From assembly GCA_009829735.1 (NCBI GenBank), contig CM020620.1, positions 4,766,299 through 4,830,298 on the forward strand: a DNA stretch of 64,000 bases, in the 5' to 3' direction. The position numbers and the translations under genes are program-made. The notes under the pieces are model-generated. The model searched no databases. It was not told the origin of the DNA and was given only the letters and a program-made list of their open reading frames with translations. The stretch is from Pyropia yezoensis (taxonomy: Eukaryota > Rhodophyta > Bangiophyceae > Bangiales > Bangiaceae). Of the stretch, positions 51,009-61,927 are shown piece by piece; the first letter of the stretch is position 1; every line of letters begins with the position of its first letter.

Positions 51009-52649
51009 TTAGTACCGCTTGGGGTTGAGGTCTGGCGCCCAGTTGAGTGGGTAGTCTGTCTCGGTGGCGCCCTCCACCTCCTTCCACATCTTGATTGTCT
51101 TGTCCGCCTCGCCCGTTAGTAGCCGCGAGCCACTCACGTCAAAGGCGGTGGCAAACACCCCCGCCTCTACAGCCAGGCTGCCCGGCTGCGCCACCGTCTG
51201 GACAGCCTGGAAGGCCGCCGCGGCGTCCCAGTCCCAAAACGTCACCCCGCCCGCGTCCCCCCCCGACACGAGCAGCCCATCCTCATTGGCCGCCAGCGCG
51301 TTGATCAGCACCCCATCGTTGGGCGGCCGTCCAGGCTCCTCCACCCGCAAGTTGCGGGCAAAGCCCCCCCGAGGGAGGGACCACGTCTTGATCGCATCCG
51401 CCGACGCGGTCGCCGCTGCCCGCCGCCGCGGGTGCCGCACCACCGCCCGCACTCCCTTTTTGTGGTGCGTCAGCGTCGCATAGCAGCGGCCGGCAGCCAG
51501 GTCCCACAGCCGCACCGTGCCGTCGGCTGAGCCAGACATGATCTGCGGGTCGTCCGCGGCGACCGCCACTGAGTTGACAACGTCCGTGTGGGAGCCCAGC
51601 GCGTGCACCTGCGCCTTGGTGCGCATATCCCACACGCGGACCGTCGAGTCACGGCCGCCCGTCACGAGCACATCCAGGGTCGGATGGAGGCCGAGGGTGT
51701 ACACCCCCGACAGGTGGCCATGGTAGTGGCGGACCACCTGGTTAGTCTCGAGGTCCCAGCACTTGACCTGCTTGTCATCGCCAGCGGAAAACATGTACGG
51801 GTGCCGTGCCGAGACAGCGAGCCCGCGGACCACCCCAATGTGGCCGGTTAGCGTCAGCTTGAGCCGCCCCGACGCCGTGTCCCACACCTTGATGGTCCGG
51901 TCCGCCGAGCCACTCACAAACCACTCGTTGCCGGGCTCCACCGCGAGCGCCCGCACCCACCCCAGATGGCCCGCCAGCACGCGGTACACGCGCCACGGGG
52001 GGCGCCAGACAGGGCGGTCTGCGGCGAGCGCGAGGGCGGTGGAGAGGCCCTCGGCGGGGGTGCCGCCGGACCGCACGGTGCGCGCAATCGCACGGTTCTG
52101 CGCGTTCATCCGGCGGCGGAGCTCCGCGTCCGCATCGACCGAGGGGGCGGCGGCGGCCGACCCAGTCGTCACGACCGCACCCGACGCGGCCCCCGCCGCC
52201 GCTACACCAGCCGCCGCGACGGATGAGGGCGCCCCGGGGGCCATCAACGCCAGTGTTTGTGGGGGTGCCTGCAGCCGCGCAACAGAAAACACACCGCTGC
52301 CGCCGTCGCCATCAGCGTCACCGCCGTCACCAGTGCCGGTTCCGCCACGCCTGCGGGCGGGCCTCACCCCCGGCGGTGCGCCAAACGTGCCGGCCGCAAA
52401 CCGCACCGCCGCACGCAGGCGCGCGGCATGCTCATCTGGTGGGGGGAGCGCCGACAGCGCCTCGGCTTCCCGCCGGCGCTTGCTGCGGCTGGGTGCCGCG
52501 CCGCCGCCGCCGGGTGGGTCAAAGAGCAACCGGCTCGCCGCGGCATTGTCGGCAATGAGCGCTGCGACGTGGGCGGCGGCGGCGGCACTTAAGGGTGGTT
52601 CCGTCCCCCCGCCGGGAGGAGGGGAACTGCCAGCCACCGCTGGCGCCAT
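51009..52649 (-). CDS. PLRG1: Pleiotropic regulator 1 (PRL1/PLRG1/Prp46), spliceosomal WD40 protein
   Basis: The ATG at 52649 (context GCGCCATGG) opens 546 codons. Residues 1-215 are Ala/Gly-rich with a conserved [15 protein letters not shown] patch. A seven-bladed WD40 propeller follows from about 220: [19 protein letters not shown], then [40 protein letters not shown] and [13 protein letters not shown]. It ends with the family signature [13 protein letters not shown], then [10 protein letters not shown] and a final NPKRY. PRL1 is a core subunit of the Prp19/NineTeen complex needed for spliceosome activation. Its presence shows the organism splices, even though genes here look intron-poor. 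The reverse frame is a shadow. Confidence 0.96.
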   Translation of the reverse strand: MAPAVAGSSPPPGGGTEPPLSAAAAAHVAALIADNAAASRLLFDPPGGGGAAPSRSKRRREAEALSALPPPDEHAARLRAAVRFAAGTFGAPPGVRPARRRGGTGTGDGGDADGDGGSGVFSVARLQAPPQTLALMAPGAPSSVAAAGVAAAGAASGAVVTTGSAAAAPSVDADAELRRRMNAQNRAIARTVRSGGTPAEGLSTALALAADRPVWRPPWRVYRVLAGHLGWVRALAVEPGNEWFVSGSADRTIKVWDTASGRLKLTLTGHIGVVRGLAVSARHPYMFSAGDDKQVKCWDLETNQVVRHYHGHLSGVYTLGLHPTLDVLVTGGRDSTVRVWDMRTKAQVHALGSHTDVVNSVAVAADDPQIMSGSADGTVRLWDLAAGRCYATLTHHKKGVRAVVRHPRRRAAATASADAIKTWSLPRGGFARNLRVEEPGRPPNDGVLINALAANEDGLLVSGGDAGGVTFWDWDAAAAFQAVQTVAQPGSLAVEAGVFATAFDVSGSRLLTGEADKTIKMWKEVEGATETDYPLNWAPDLNPKRY

Positions 52650-55037
52650 GGCAGGGCGCCAGCGGCGGGAAGAAGGGCGAGAGTGTACGGAGGTGGGGCG
52701 GAGCGCGCGTGGGTTGACACGGACAGAGTGTGGGGCGACGAGGGCGCGCACTCGCGCTTGGATGCAGGCCGCAGACGAAGTGACGGGCTAGTCGTGACCA
52801 AGTATTTACAATTTACATGAAGGACTTCAATCTTCCGCCCGGTCAAAGGAGGGCCACCTTCAATACATGGCTTGATCCCCCATTTAAATCGAAGTGTCGT
52901 CGTCGCCCCTCTCTCCCGACACGTTGGCATCAGCGACGACCGTCTTGAACAACGCTGCCGTGCGCCTGGCCGTAGGTTAACATCAATCGTCGTCGTGAGC
53001 ATGAGACTGCGATCCTTGTTCGAGCGTCAGCGGCATCTTGTGTGTGACGGCGCGGTCTCGGATGTTGTGGACGCTGAAATGAGCACGCTGACCCTCCTGC
53101 GCCTCTCCACGCCTCCTCACGGTACGCTTCGATGCCCTCGGTTGCTTGTGGGGGTGAGGCACCGTGCTCCCGCGCGGGAGCCCACTTCTCGCCCTCTTTG
53201 CTTGAGCCCCTTCTGTGTTGGCCTCCCTGCTCTTTCTCTCCCTCTACCAGTGATGACATATATGCAAATTTAGGAAAAGCCGTATGAACACGCCATCGCG
53301 GGCTCCACCGCCGGCGGGACCACCTGGCCGCCCGCCTCGCTGTCACGACCCCTCGCTGTTTTGCATGGGTGATTTCCATTCCTCGGAGTGACGTTCCCTG
53401 TCCGGTGGGCTGGGACGCTGACCTTGACGGGTTGGGCAGGCCGTGTCTTCCCTTTGGGGGGGGACAACGGCGGTGTCTTGAGCCCTCGTGGGGTGGCTGT
53501 TTCGTTCGAGTGGCACGACACCTTCGTGCTGCGACCGTCTGACAGGATCAAGAGGAGGAGCGACGCCCGTTGATATATCCAGTGGGTGGGATTTGGCTGC
53601 GGTGCGCGGGCTTGCGATATCATTGAGACTAACTGGACCTCTGTTGCAAACTGCTGACGGTGCACCCTTGCAACTTGTGTTGGATCATTTCTTTGTGTCT
53701 GTTGCACACTGCTGCAGCGTACGGGAGCGTACCACTGCTGTACAGTCAGGCATCAGGCTCGTTTAGTTCATCGGCAGGGATGGTCGTGCGCTCCCATATG
53801 ATCGACTCATCTTTCGTTGGAGTGCTCCTTTCCGTGTGCCGTCATGCTTGATATGATTAGTTCCTTTTTCTTTGTTTCTTCTTGCTTTCCCATTGCTTTG
53901 GACGCTAGTGCTCTGCACGCTCGTCCAGGACGCTCGCCCAGGCTTTGGCCGTGCCCGCCATGCCCCTGTCCATGGCCCCACTTGCTGCCTCGCAACCAGG
54001 CCCGCATCTGCTTGCATCATCATTCCACCGTTGAGCGTGTCACGCATGGGACGAATGGTCGTCTCCCGGTGCGCCAGCGCCCGAAGCGACGTCAGTGCGG
54101 TCACCCCAGCTCAGTCTCTCTCGCTGACGGCGGCGGCCCTTGGGGGCTGGACGAAGCGCCAACATGGGCGTCGGTGCGGGAGAGTCGCGTGGCTGACTGG
54201 ACGTGTGTGCAACGGCCCCTTGCCGCCGCACGCTGCGATGCGACGCGCGCGGGCGGCCGCCTCGCCGTCGTGCGGCGGCCAACCGCGCCGTCGCGCACCG
54301 CGCCGGTCGGGACGGGCGCGGCGCGCGACGGCGCGGGTCCGTGTGCGCGGGGCGGGCGGCGGCGGTGGTCGCGTGCGGCGGGAGGTGGCTGGTGCGTGCG
54401 TCGCGGGGGGCGGCCTCCCCCGTCTCTGCGGTGCCACCCGCCCCCCCCGCCCCCCCCGCCCCCCCTTGCCCCTGTGGCCAGTCTTGTCTGGCGCGGTCGA
54501 AACCGGTGCGTGGATGGCCATCGGGCATGGTGGCCGCCAGCAAGGACCCTCCGCGTGGCGGGCGGGGGGTCGACGGCCACCGCGCGGCCGAGTCGTGCGG
54601 CGTGTTCTTGTTTCTTTATTCAGCATCGACCGGCGGCGATGATGCCCCACAGGCCGTCTTGACCTCGCCTGGCCACGCGGGGTGCTGGGCGTCTCTGTCG
54701 GCGCCCGAGGCCCATAGCGGGAGAATACTATAGGGGGGCGAGGGCAGCGCAGGGGCGGGGGCGGCCGCCGTGCATTTGCCTCTCTCTGCACTTAGGCGCA
54801 CTGTTCTTTCTGTACACGTGGCAGACGTCGAACCCACTCGATGCCGCGGGGATGTCGGGTGGATGTCCTCTGCAAGCTGCACCACCAACGCCGCCGGCCT
54901 CGCCGTGGTAGCAGCTTGCTCCGCCCCTCGCCGGCCGCCACCCATCGGCGCCGCCGACGAGGGCCGCCGCAGCACCGCGCTCGTGCTGCGCCAGCCCCCC
55001 CCAACTGTCGATGAATCGCGCCCCAACATGCGTTGTC
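52650..55037. other. Long intergenic region
   Basis: About 2.4 kb between divergent genes. Open frames around 53.3-53.7 and 53.8-54.8 kb show no domain; the second is C/G-rich. I see no RNA gene or clear repeat. Confidence 0.45.
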
Positions 55038-55045
55038 TATATAGG
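55038..55045 (+). promoter_or_regulatory. TATA box (TATATAGG) of the germin-like gene
   Basis: TATATAGG lies about 180 bases upstream of the ATG in GC-rich DNA. It would place transcription start near 55070. Confidence 0.5.
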
Positions 55046-55218
55046 CAGAAGGCCTCCTGGGGTCCCGCCGCCGTCGGCACATCCGCACCCGCCCCCGCAC
55101 CCGCATCCGTGCCCGCCGCTGCCGTCCAACGCCTACCACACGGTCCCACCCGCCCCTCCACCCTCCCTCGACCCGCCCGCTGCGCCGACCGTCCATCCCC
55201 ATCCCATTGGCGTCGGGC

Positions 55219-55983
55219 ATGGCCCGCCGCTGCGATGCCCACCCCCGCCCGCACCGCGGCGGCGCGTGCAGCTATGGCCGCGTGGCCCTGACGCTTGCGT
55301 TGCTCCTCCACACCAGCGTGGAGGCGGCGGCAGCCAGCCCGTCCCCCTCCCCCCCCGCGGGCGTATTTCCCCCCACCACCGCGACGGCGCGAGGCGCCCT
55401 CCCCGCCACCGCGTGGGCGTTCAAGCCGACGCAGGCCGACGGCGCGGGCGTGGCGGGCACGACGGTGGCGTTCCCGTTTGGGTCCCTGACGCTCGGCTCA
55501 GCGGCAGAGTTCCCCGCCCTGTCCTCGTCCGCGGGGGTGGACCTGGCCTACATCCTCGTGCGCATCCACCCGGGCGCCGTTGCGCCCGCGCACGTCCACC
55601 CGCGGGCGGCGGAGCTGGCGTTTGTGTTGGCGGGCACCGTGGAGGTGGCGTGGGTGGACGAGTTTGGCACCCCCGCCCCGCCGCCGCCGCCATCGTCGTC
55701 GCCGCCGTCGTCGCCGGCGCGTGGTCCGCGGTCGGCGGGGCGGCGGGTGGCCAACCGGCTGGGCCCCCACGAGGCGGGGGTGGTGCCGCGGGCGCTGCCC
55801 CACTCGGTGGCCTGCGTGTCGCCGGGCGGGTGCGTGGTGCTGGCGGTGCTCAACGCGGGGGACCCGGGGACGGCCTTCCTCGCGTCGAGCGTGTGCGCCA
55901 TGGGCGGCCGCCACCCGGGAGGGGCGCTGGGCAACCTCACCGCCCCGGCGGTGGCGGCGCTGTGCGCAGGCGGCGTGGTGTGA
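55219..55983 (+). CDS. Germin-like cupin protein, secreted
   Basis: The ATG at 55219 opens 254 codons. Residues about 18-36 (YGRVALTLALLLHTSVEAAA) look like a signal peptide. Cupin motif 1 near residue 125 reads PAHVHPRAAELAFVLAGTVE, giving the two His and the Glu that bind manganese in germins. Motif 2 near 190 reads VVPRALPHSVACVSPGG with the fourth ligand His; LAVLNAGDPGTAFL follows. Between them a Pro/Ser-rich insert extends the usual loop. Germins are hexameric Mn proteins of the plant cell wall with oxalate oxidase or superoxide dismutase activity. Activity here cannot be told from sequence. Confidence 0.87.
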   Translation: MARRCDAHPRPHRGGACSYGRVALTLALLLHTSVEAAAASPSPSPPAGVFPPTTATARGALPATAWAFKPTQADGAGVAGTTVAFPFGSLTLGSAAEFPALSSSAGVDLAYILVRIHPGAVAPAHVHPRAAELAFVLAGTVEVAWVDEFGTPAPPPPPSSSPPSSPARGPRSAGRRVANRLGPHEAGVVPRALPHSVACVSPGGCVVLAVLNAGDPGTAFLASSVCAMGGRHPGGALGNLTAPAVAALCAGGVV

Positions 55984-56292
55984 GCGGCTGCGGCCGCCGC
56001 CGCGCGTCTGCGGGGGGGGGGGGGGGCGTGTGTGCGGCCGCAGACGCTCTCTGGAACGACGCCCGACGGCGCCGGTGGTGAGCGGTGGTGGCGGGAGGGA
56101 TGGGGGGGAAACACACGGAACGTGGGCCACGCCACCAGCGGGCACCGCGTCGACAGCGGGACGACTGCGTGGGTGCGGCTGATGAGCGCGGACCTTGCGT
56201 GCACCCATGACCTGCGCGCCTTGCCTTGGTTGCGTCTCTGCTTGTTTGCCTTGGCCTTCTTGACTGTTTCCCGCCCCCTTTTTTCTCTTTTT
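55984..56292. other. Convergent intergenic region
   Basis: 3' flanks of the germin-like gene (+) and the glycine-rich gene (-). A pyrimidine-rich stretch lies near 56270-56295. No other feature. Confidence 0.5.
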
Positions 56293-57448
56293 TCATTCCT
56301 CCGAGGCGGCGTCGTCCCATAGCCGCCCGCGGCTGCGGCGGCGCCCCCCCCCCCACAGCCAGCTGGTGCGGCCGCCAAAGGTGACCCGCCGCTCGCCGCC
56401 GCCGAGGCCGAGGCCCTCCACCAGCGCTCGTAGACCACGGCTGCCAAGGGCGGCGGCACCTCCCCCCCCTCCCCCCCCTCCTCCTCCTCCCCCTCCCCCT
56501 CCCCCCCCTCCGCCGCCGCCGCCGCCACCGCCGCCAGCCCATCCACCGCCGCCACCACCACCACCGCCGCCGCCGCCGCCGCCACCGCCCCCCCCCCTCC
56601 AAAGCCACCGCCCCCCCCCCCCCCCCCCCCCCCCCACCCCCCCCCCCATGCCAGCCTTGCTGCCCTCTGGGGCCCCCCGCAGGCGGCGCTGCAGGTCCAC
56701 CACAATCCCCCCGTGCGCCGCGTCAACGGCGGCCATCCACCCCTCCAGCGCGCCCGCGCGGGCCACCCCCAGCGCCGCCACCGCCCACTGCCGGCGGTCG
56801 CTGTCGGCGCCAAAGCCGCGGCCGAGGAGCGCCAGCCCCTCCCGCGCCCGCCCCCGCGCGGCGTAGGCGGCGGCGACCGCCGCGTGGTCGGCAACGGGGG
56901 GCGCGTGCGGCAGCGCCGCCGCGTGGAGGCCCGCCAGGTGCGCCAGCAGCGACGGCAGCAGCGACAGGAGGGCGGTGTAGAGGGCGTGGAGGAGCGCCGC
57001 GGGGGGGGGGGGCGCGGCGAGCAGCTCCCGGATGGAGGTGAGCGCCGCGGCCAGGCGCGCCCGCGACGCGGGGCCCGCCACGGCCACGTAGGCAACCAGG
57101 TCCGCGGGGGGGGGGCGGCCGGCGGCGGCGGCGGCGGCCGACGCGGACGCGAGGAGGGCGGGGAGGAGGGTGCCCCGCTCGACGGCGAGCGTCACCTCGA
57201 TAAAGTGGTGGGTGACGGCCCAAAAGGTCACCACCGCCCGCAGGTCCGAGCCGGTCAGCCGGCTCCACCGCCGCTGCACCGACAGCAGGAGGGCGTAGGT
57301 GGACATGGCCTCGGCCCGCACCGCGTTGGCCATCACCACCCACATGTCCGCGCCGGGGGGGGGCGCCGCCGCGGCGGCCGCCGCCCGCGCCGCCGCCGCC
57401 GCCGCCGCCGCGTCGCCGTCCCCGTCGCCGCCGTCGCCGTCACCACCG

Positions 57449-57485
<37 letters not shown>

Positions 57486-58732
57486 AGACACCCCCGGCGA
57501 CACCCCCGGCGCCGCCACCACCACCACCCCCCACACCCCCAGCTGCAGCGCCACCGCGTAGGCCGCCACTCGCGTCCCCCCCCCCCCCAGGGAGCCATGG
57601 CCGGCGGCCCGGCGCCCCCCCAGCGCCACGCCCGCGCCACTCCCCCCCCCCTCCACCGGCAGGGGCGACGACACGGACCGCGGGGAGGCGTCCCCCCCCC
57701 CCCCCCCCTGGCCGCCCTCCCCCCCCCCCCCACCCCCTCCCTGCCATGACCGCCACCACCGCCACCTCGACTGTCACCGCCACCACCACCACCCCCGCCG
57801 CCCGCCCCCCCCCCGACGCCCACGCGCCACCCCCCGGGGCAGACCAGCCGCCCGCCCCCGGGCGGCGCCCCCCCCGGGGGCGGTCCCCCCCCCAGGCACG
57901 CATCCACCCCATCCCCCCCCCCCCCCCCCCCCGCCGGTCCCCCGGGGTGCCGCCGCCCAGCCCACCGCGCCCCCCCCCTCCAGCCCCCACCCCCCCCCCC
58001 CCCCCGCCTCCATCGGCGGCACCCCCGTCCGCCTCCCCCCCCGCGGCGCCCCCCGCCCACTCGACAAGCCCAAAGTCGGGCAGCACAAACGGCGGCGCGC
58101 GGCCGCTGAGGAGGCCTTCGGTGCCAAACAGGGGGGCGTCGGGGTCCACGCCGCCGCCGCCGCCGCCGCCGCCGCCCAGGGCGCCGCCCATCCACGCGCC
58201 CAGGCCAGCCACCCCACCGCGGCCACCCCCCCCGCCGGCGCCGGCGCCGCCGACCCCCCCAGAGGGCAACGGCCCAAGACCCCCCTTCCCCCCCACCTCC
58301 CCCCCCCCACCGCCGCCGCCGCCGCCACCACCGCCGCCGTCATCAACGGTGCCGTCGGCACCGGCAGCGCCCCCCCCCCCACCCCCCCCCCCCCCCCACC
58401 CTCCAAGCCGCCTCCACCCCCCTGCGCGTCTGCCGCGGGGCCACCCCGGCGGCGTCGGCGCCAGCGCCGTCCCCCCCCCCCCCATCGCCACCACCACCGC
58501 CACCGCCACCACCACTGCCGCCACCACCGCCGCCACCACCGCCGCCACGGCCACCCCCCCTCCCGCCCGGCAATGATGGCGACAGCGGCGGCAGCGGGGA
58601 GGTGCGGCGGAGGCTGGGCAGCGGCAGCGGCAGGCGGGAGGAGCGGCGCCATAACGGGGCGGGCGGCACGGGCGGGGGGCGGCCCGCCGCGGGGGGGGGG
58701 GAGGACGGCGGGGGTGGGGGCGGCGTCGACAT
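56293..58732 (-). CDS. Gly/Pro-rich hypothetical protein with one helical domain
   Basis: A plausible start is the ATG at 58732 (MSTPPPPPPSSPPP, then RRSSRLPLPLPSLRR). Downstream the frame must change at least once in long G/C runs, because the main frame (open from 58554 to 56293) is different. In the main frame a Gly-rich linker is followed by an ordered alpha-helical block from about 57360 to 56700. It begins MWVVMANAVRAEAMSTYALL, then LRAVVTFWAVTHHFIEVTLA and ERGTLLPALL. It continues with SLLAHLAGLHAAALP. HHxxE plus later His-containing helices recall hemerythrin-like four-helix proteins, but the ligand set is incomplete. The tail ends RGRLWDDAASEE. Function unknown; homopolymer length errors are likely. 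Confidence 0.4.
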
Positions 58733-59260
58733 GGCGGCGAGGGGGATGGGGGAGGGGGGGGGAAGAAGAAAAAAAAACGGGCGTGAGTGGTCGCGGGGGG
58801 GGGGGAGAGGGGGGCAGGGGGGGCGGGGGGGGGGAGAAAGGGCCGACGCGCTCGCGGGGGGCAGGATCACCCGCCAGCCAGCCGCCACACGGTGGTGGTG
58901 TGAGTGGGTGGGTGTGCCCAACCGCCGCGGGCACCGCCCCCCACCGACAGCCTGGATGCAGCCGAGGGTGGGGAGGCGGGAGCCAAGAGGGGGCGGCGGG
59001 GTGGGGAGGAGGGGGGGTGGGGAGGGGGGGCGCCGCTACCGGATGGTGGCCCGCCGTTGCCGCCAGCCAGATGCCCGATGCCGGCCGCCGCCGCCCCCCC
59101 ACCCCGGCAAGCGCCGGCACCCGAGGTAGCGCAGGCGCGCACGCCAGCAGGCAGCCGGGGAAGCGCCCCCACACGCAGCTCCCCCCTCCCACCCTCCCCC
59201 CCCCCCCCCCGCCCTTGCTGGCGTGAGGGGGGAGAGCCGCGACCCCGCCGGCCGCGGCCG

Positions 59261-59261
<1 letters not shown>

Positions 59262-59326
<65 letters not shown>
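59262..59326. repeat. Uninterrupted run of about 65 G
   Basis: From 59262 to 59326 the plus strand is G only. Such a run can form stacked G-quadruplexes. Its length is likely unstable in vivo and uncertain in the assembly. Another run of 27 G lies at 59614-59640. Confidence 0.95.
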
Positions 59327-59327
<1 letters not shown>

Positions 59328-59463
59328 AGGGCGCAAGGGGGATGAAGGGAGGGCCTGGGCCACGCTGCAGCCGCGGCGCGCGCGGGGCGCGCAAACGCCC
59401 GACCCCGCCCGTCGGCGCGCCGCGGCCGGGGCGGCGGGCGCGTTGGGCGGCACGCCGGGCCTG

Positions 59464-59567
59464 GCGGGTGGGCGGGCGGGCGGGTGGGGGGGCGGGCGGG
59501 CGGGCGGGCGGGCGGGCGGGGGGGCGGGCGGGCGGGCGGGCGGGGGGGCGGGCGGGCGGGCGCGGGG
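59464..59567. repeat. (GGGC)n-type tandem repeat
   Basis: About 100 bases of GGGCGGGC units broken by a few longer G runs or T. It is G-quadruplex prone. Confidence 0.9.
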
Positions 59568-60447
59568 GGCGGGACACTGCGCGGGGGCACGTGCCCGTTA
59601 CGGTGCGCGCGCTGGGGGGGGGGGGGGGGGGGGGGGGGGGTGGCGGCGGGGCGGGCGGCGGCGGCGGGGGTCGGGCGCGGCCACGGTGCCGCCCGCCGCC
59701 CGCCACCGGCGCGCGGCAGCGGCGCGCGCGTCGCCAGTCGCGGTGTCGGCTCGAGGGTCGAGTGTGGGGGGGGGGGTGGGGGAAATGATGGGCTGCCCCT
59801 GCCGGCCGGCCGGCCACGTGCGTGGCGTGGACGGGAGGGGAGGTTGGGCGGGGATGGGATGGGTGGGGGGGGGGGGGGGGGGGGGCGGTGGCGTTGACGG
59901 CCGGCGGCGGGAGGCGGAGGCGTGGTCACCTCCGCGGGGGCAGCGGCCAGCGTCGGTGGCCTGGCGGGAGGCACGGCGGGCGAGGGGGGGGGGCGGAGGG
60001 GGGGCCCCCCATCCCGCCCCCGCCTCCCCCCCCGGAGGGGGAGTGCAGGGGGGGGGGGTGCGCGGCGGGGACTGCCGTGTCTCCCACGCCCAGGAAAGAG
60101 TGGTCTCCATGGTGAAAATACATACATCTCATTGGTTGAAAAACCTCGGCAACACCCAGAGAGAACGCGGAAAGCCGCGCAAGAGAGAGACACAAACAGG
60201 CACCTCAGGCCCGGCCGACTGGACATAAGGTGCGCTATGAGCTCCTCTTTTTTATTCACATTTTTTCTTGTCTCTTTTGTCGGTGCTTCACTCTGCTTCA
60301 CGGGGGCACAAAGCCAGATGACCGCAAACAGGCCCTCTTAACTGGGCGTGCCCCACGCACACTGCGCGGCAACGCACGTGCTGCAGCCGCCCCTCCCCCC
60401 ACCAGTCCCCACCCCCACCCACCCCCCCCCCCCCGGGGGCCCATTTA

Positions 60448-60566
60448 TAGTGCGTCCCGTAAAAAGTGGACGTGCTCGTGTCGTGATCATGTCAAATATC
60501 GGCCACTGGACCAATCAAACCCACACTGCACGACCCGTGCACGTCCACTTTTTACGGAACGCACAA
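60448..60566 (+). mobile_element. 119-bp mariner-like MITE, copy 2
   Basis: TA duplications at 60446-60447 and 60567-60568. Ends are TAGTGCGTCCCGT and inverted TTGTGCGTTCCGT. Length is identical to copies 1 and 3, and the same inner sequence (GACCAATCAAACC) is present. No coding capacity. Confidence 0.85.
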
Positions 60567-61245
60567 TAACGGAGTGGGTTTGTGTTAAAACTTTCAGGGT
60601 GGGGTTGGGTTGTGTGCTGGCACCTGGAATCAGAAGCGTGGCTCGTGTCACCTGGACTGCGGGGGGGGGCGTGGATAGATCGAGGACCGACAGGGTCGCG
60701 TTGGGTTTGCCGTGCGGACTTTAGGCCTCTGTTGTGGAGTTGTGCAATTCGTACTTTCCCGACGGCGAAACCACAACACGTGGAGGGGGCGGCAAACACG
60801 CGCCAAAACCGCGCGAAAGGGATCCGCGCCCGTTCCCGGGCGGGGTCTTCCCTGGCAAGGCCGTGCGTTTGCCGCACTGGGTCCGCTTGCGACAACGGGC
60901 CACACGGGGCCCGGCCCTCACGGTCAGCGCTCTTCCCCTCACCCGGCGCACGCGACCGGCTTCCCGCACCCCCCCGCCCCCCTGCCCCCTTCGCCCCCCA
61001 CCCCCCTCCCGGTGAATACCAGGCTATCCCACCCGAACGTCGAGGACCCAAACGGTGCAGTGGAGCCGATTGCTGCAACACCTCCGACGTCATCCACGAT
61101 GCCAGCCGATGGGTCCCCCGCTGCTGAAACAGCTGCCGACTCAACGGGCGCCCAAGCCGACGCTTCGATTCGTGCGGATATGACGGACAACACGCGCACT
61201 GTCAACGAGCTCGTTAATTGAGAGAGTACAGGACTATCCAGGGTA
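60567..61245. other. Region between two MITE copies
   Basis: No firm gene. A plus frame ending at 61221 has an ordered-looking acidic end (AAETAADSTGAQADASIRAD, then TVNELVN) and may be a short coding piece. No start or family can be assigned. Confidence 0.35.
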
Positions 61246-61364
61246 TAGTGCGTCCCGTAAGAAGTGGACATGAACGTGTCGTGATCGTGTCAAATATCGG
61301 CGACTGGACCAATCGAACCCACACTGCACGACCTGTGCACGTCCACAGTTTACGGGACGCACAA
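61246..61364 (+). mobile_element. 119-bp mariner-like MITE, copy 3
   Basis: TA duplications at 61244-61245 and 61365-61366. Same length and orientation as copy 2, with several base changes including two in the inverted repeats (GTAAGAAGTGG at the left, CCACAGTTTACGG at the right). It is the most diverged of the three. Confidence 0.85.
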
Positions 61365-61627
61365 TAAGATTGTGTGCCTTCACTTCCGTAGCTTTCATCC
61401 CATTGAGTTCCCTCTTTCTTTAAAGCCTGCCTCGCTACATGTGCACATATGAGATCTCTGACACACATGCACCCACATCGCCATCGCACCTCTAAACCCC
61501 CTGGTCTGCTTCGGTGCATCTTTTCTTTTCCAGATATCGAGAAAGACAACCGTCGAGAACGTTGTTTTTCACTCAGGGACTACTTCGGCAGTGTACCTTT
61601 CCTCATCCGCGTGGGACCGCCCACGCT

Positions 61628-61927
61628 ATGTACCTGTCGAAGACGGCAGTTGGCACGCTTTGGAAGGACAACCCTTCGACGTGGGGTGCGCCCAAGGCAC
61701 AAACCAGCCCAGTTGCCGTTGCACTCGGCGGGCGAAGCGTCCTTCATGTTGGTGGCGGCCGAGGATGCATTGCCCCGCTCTTCTGCTCGCGCATGGCCTC
61801 CAGCCTATCATGCCTCCATCGCACGGTGGTTGACTTCGAGCATTCGACCTGTGTGGATGCGATGAGAGACGCTGTGTCTGAGAGTTCCCCAGAGCATCTG
61901 GTGACCAAGAAAACACTGGTACGTTAA
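61628..61927 (+). pseudogene. Possible methyltransferase-like fragment
   Basis: An ATG at 61628 opens 99 codons. The centre reads GGRSVLHVGGGRGCIAPLFC, close to SAM-binding motif I of Rossmann methyltransferases. Next comes VVDFEHSTCVDAMRDAV, in the place of motif II. The frame ends at a TAA right after CTGGTACGT, which could be a splice donor. No later motifs are found in frame. It is either a first exon or a truncated relic. Confidence 0.3.

Larger units (their letters stand above)
58733..60447. other. Extreme G-rich region, no supported gene
   Basis: Dominated by G runs, GGGC repeats and C runs on one or the other strand, listed separately where longest. All frames stay open from composition alone. 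From about 60100 the DNA becomes less biased but still shows no gene. Confidence 0.5.

Noticed and set aside
53763-54791. Overlapping 220-280 codon frames between PRL1 and the germin-like gene
   Set aside because: No ordered region or motif; mutually overlapping on both strands; composition effect.
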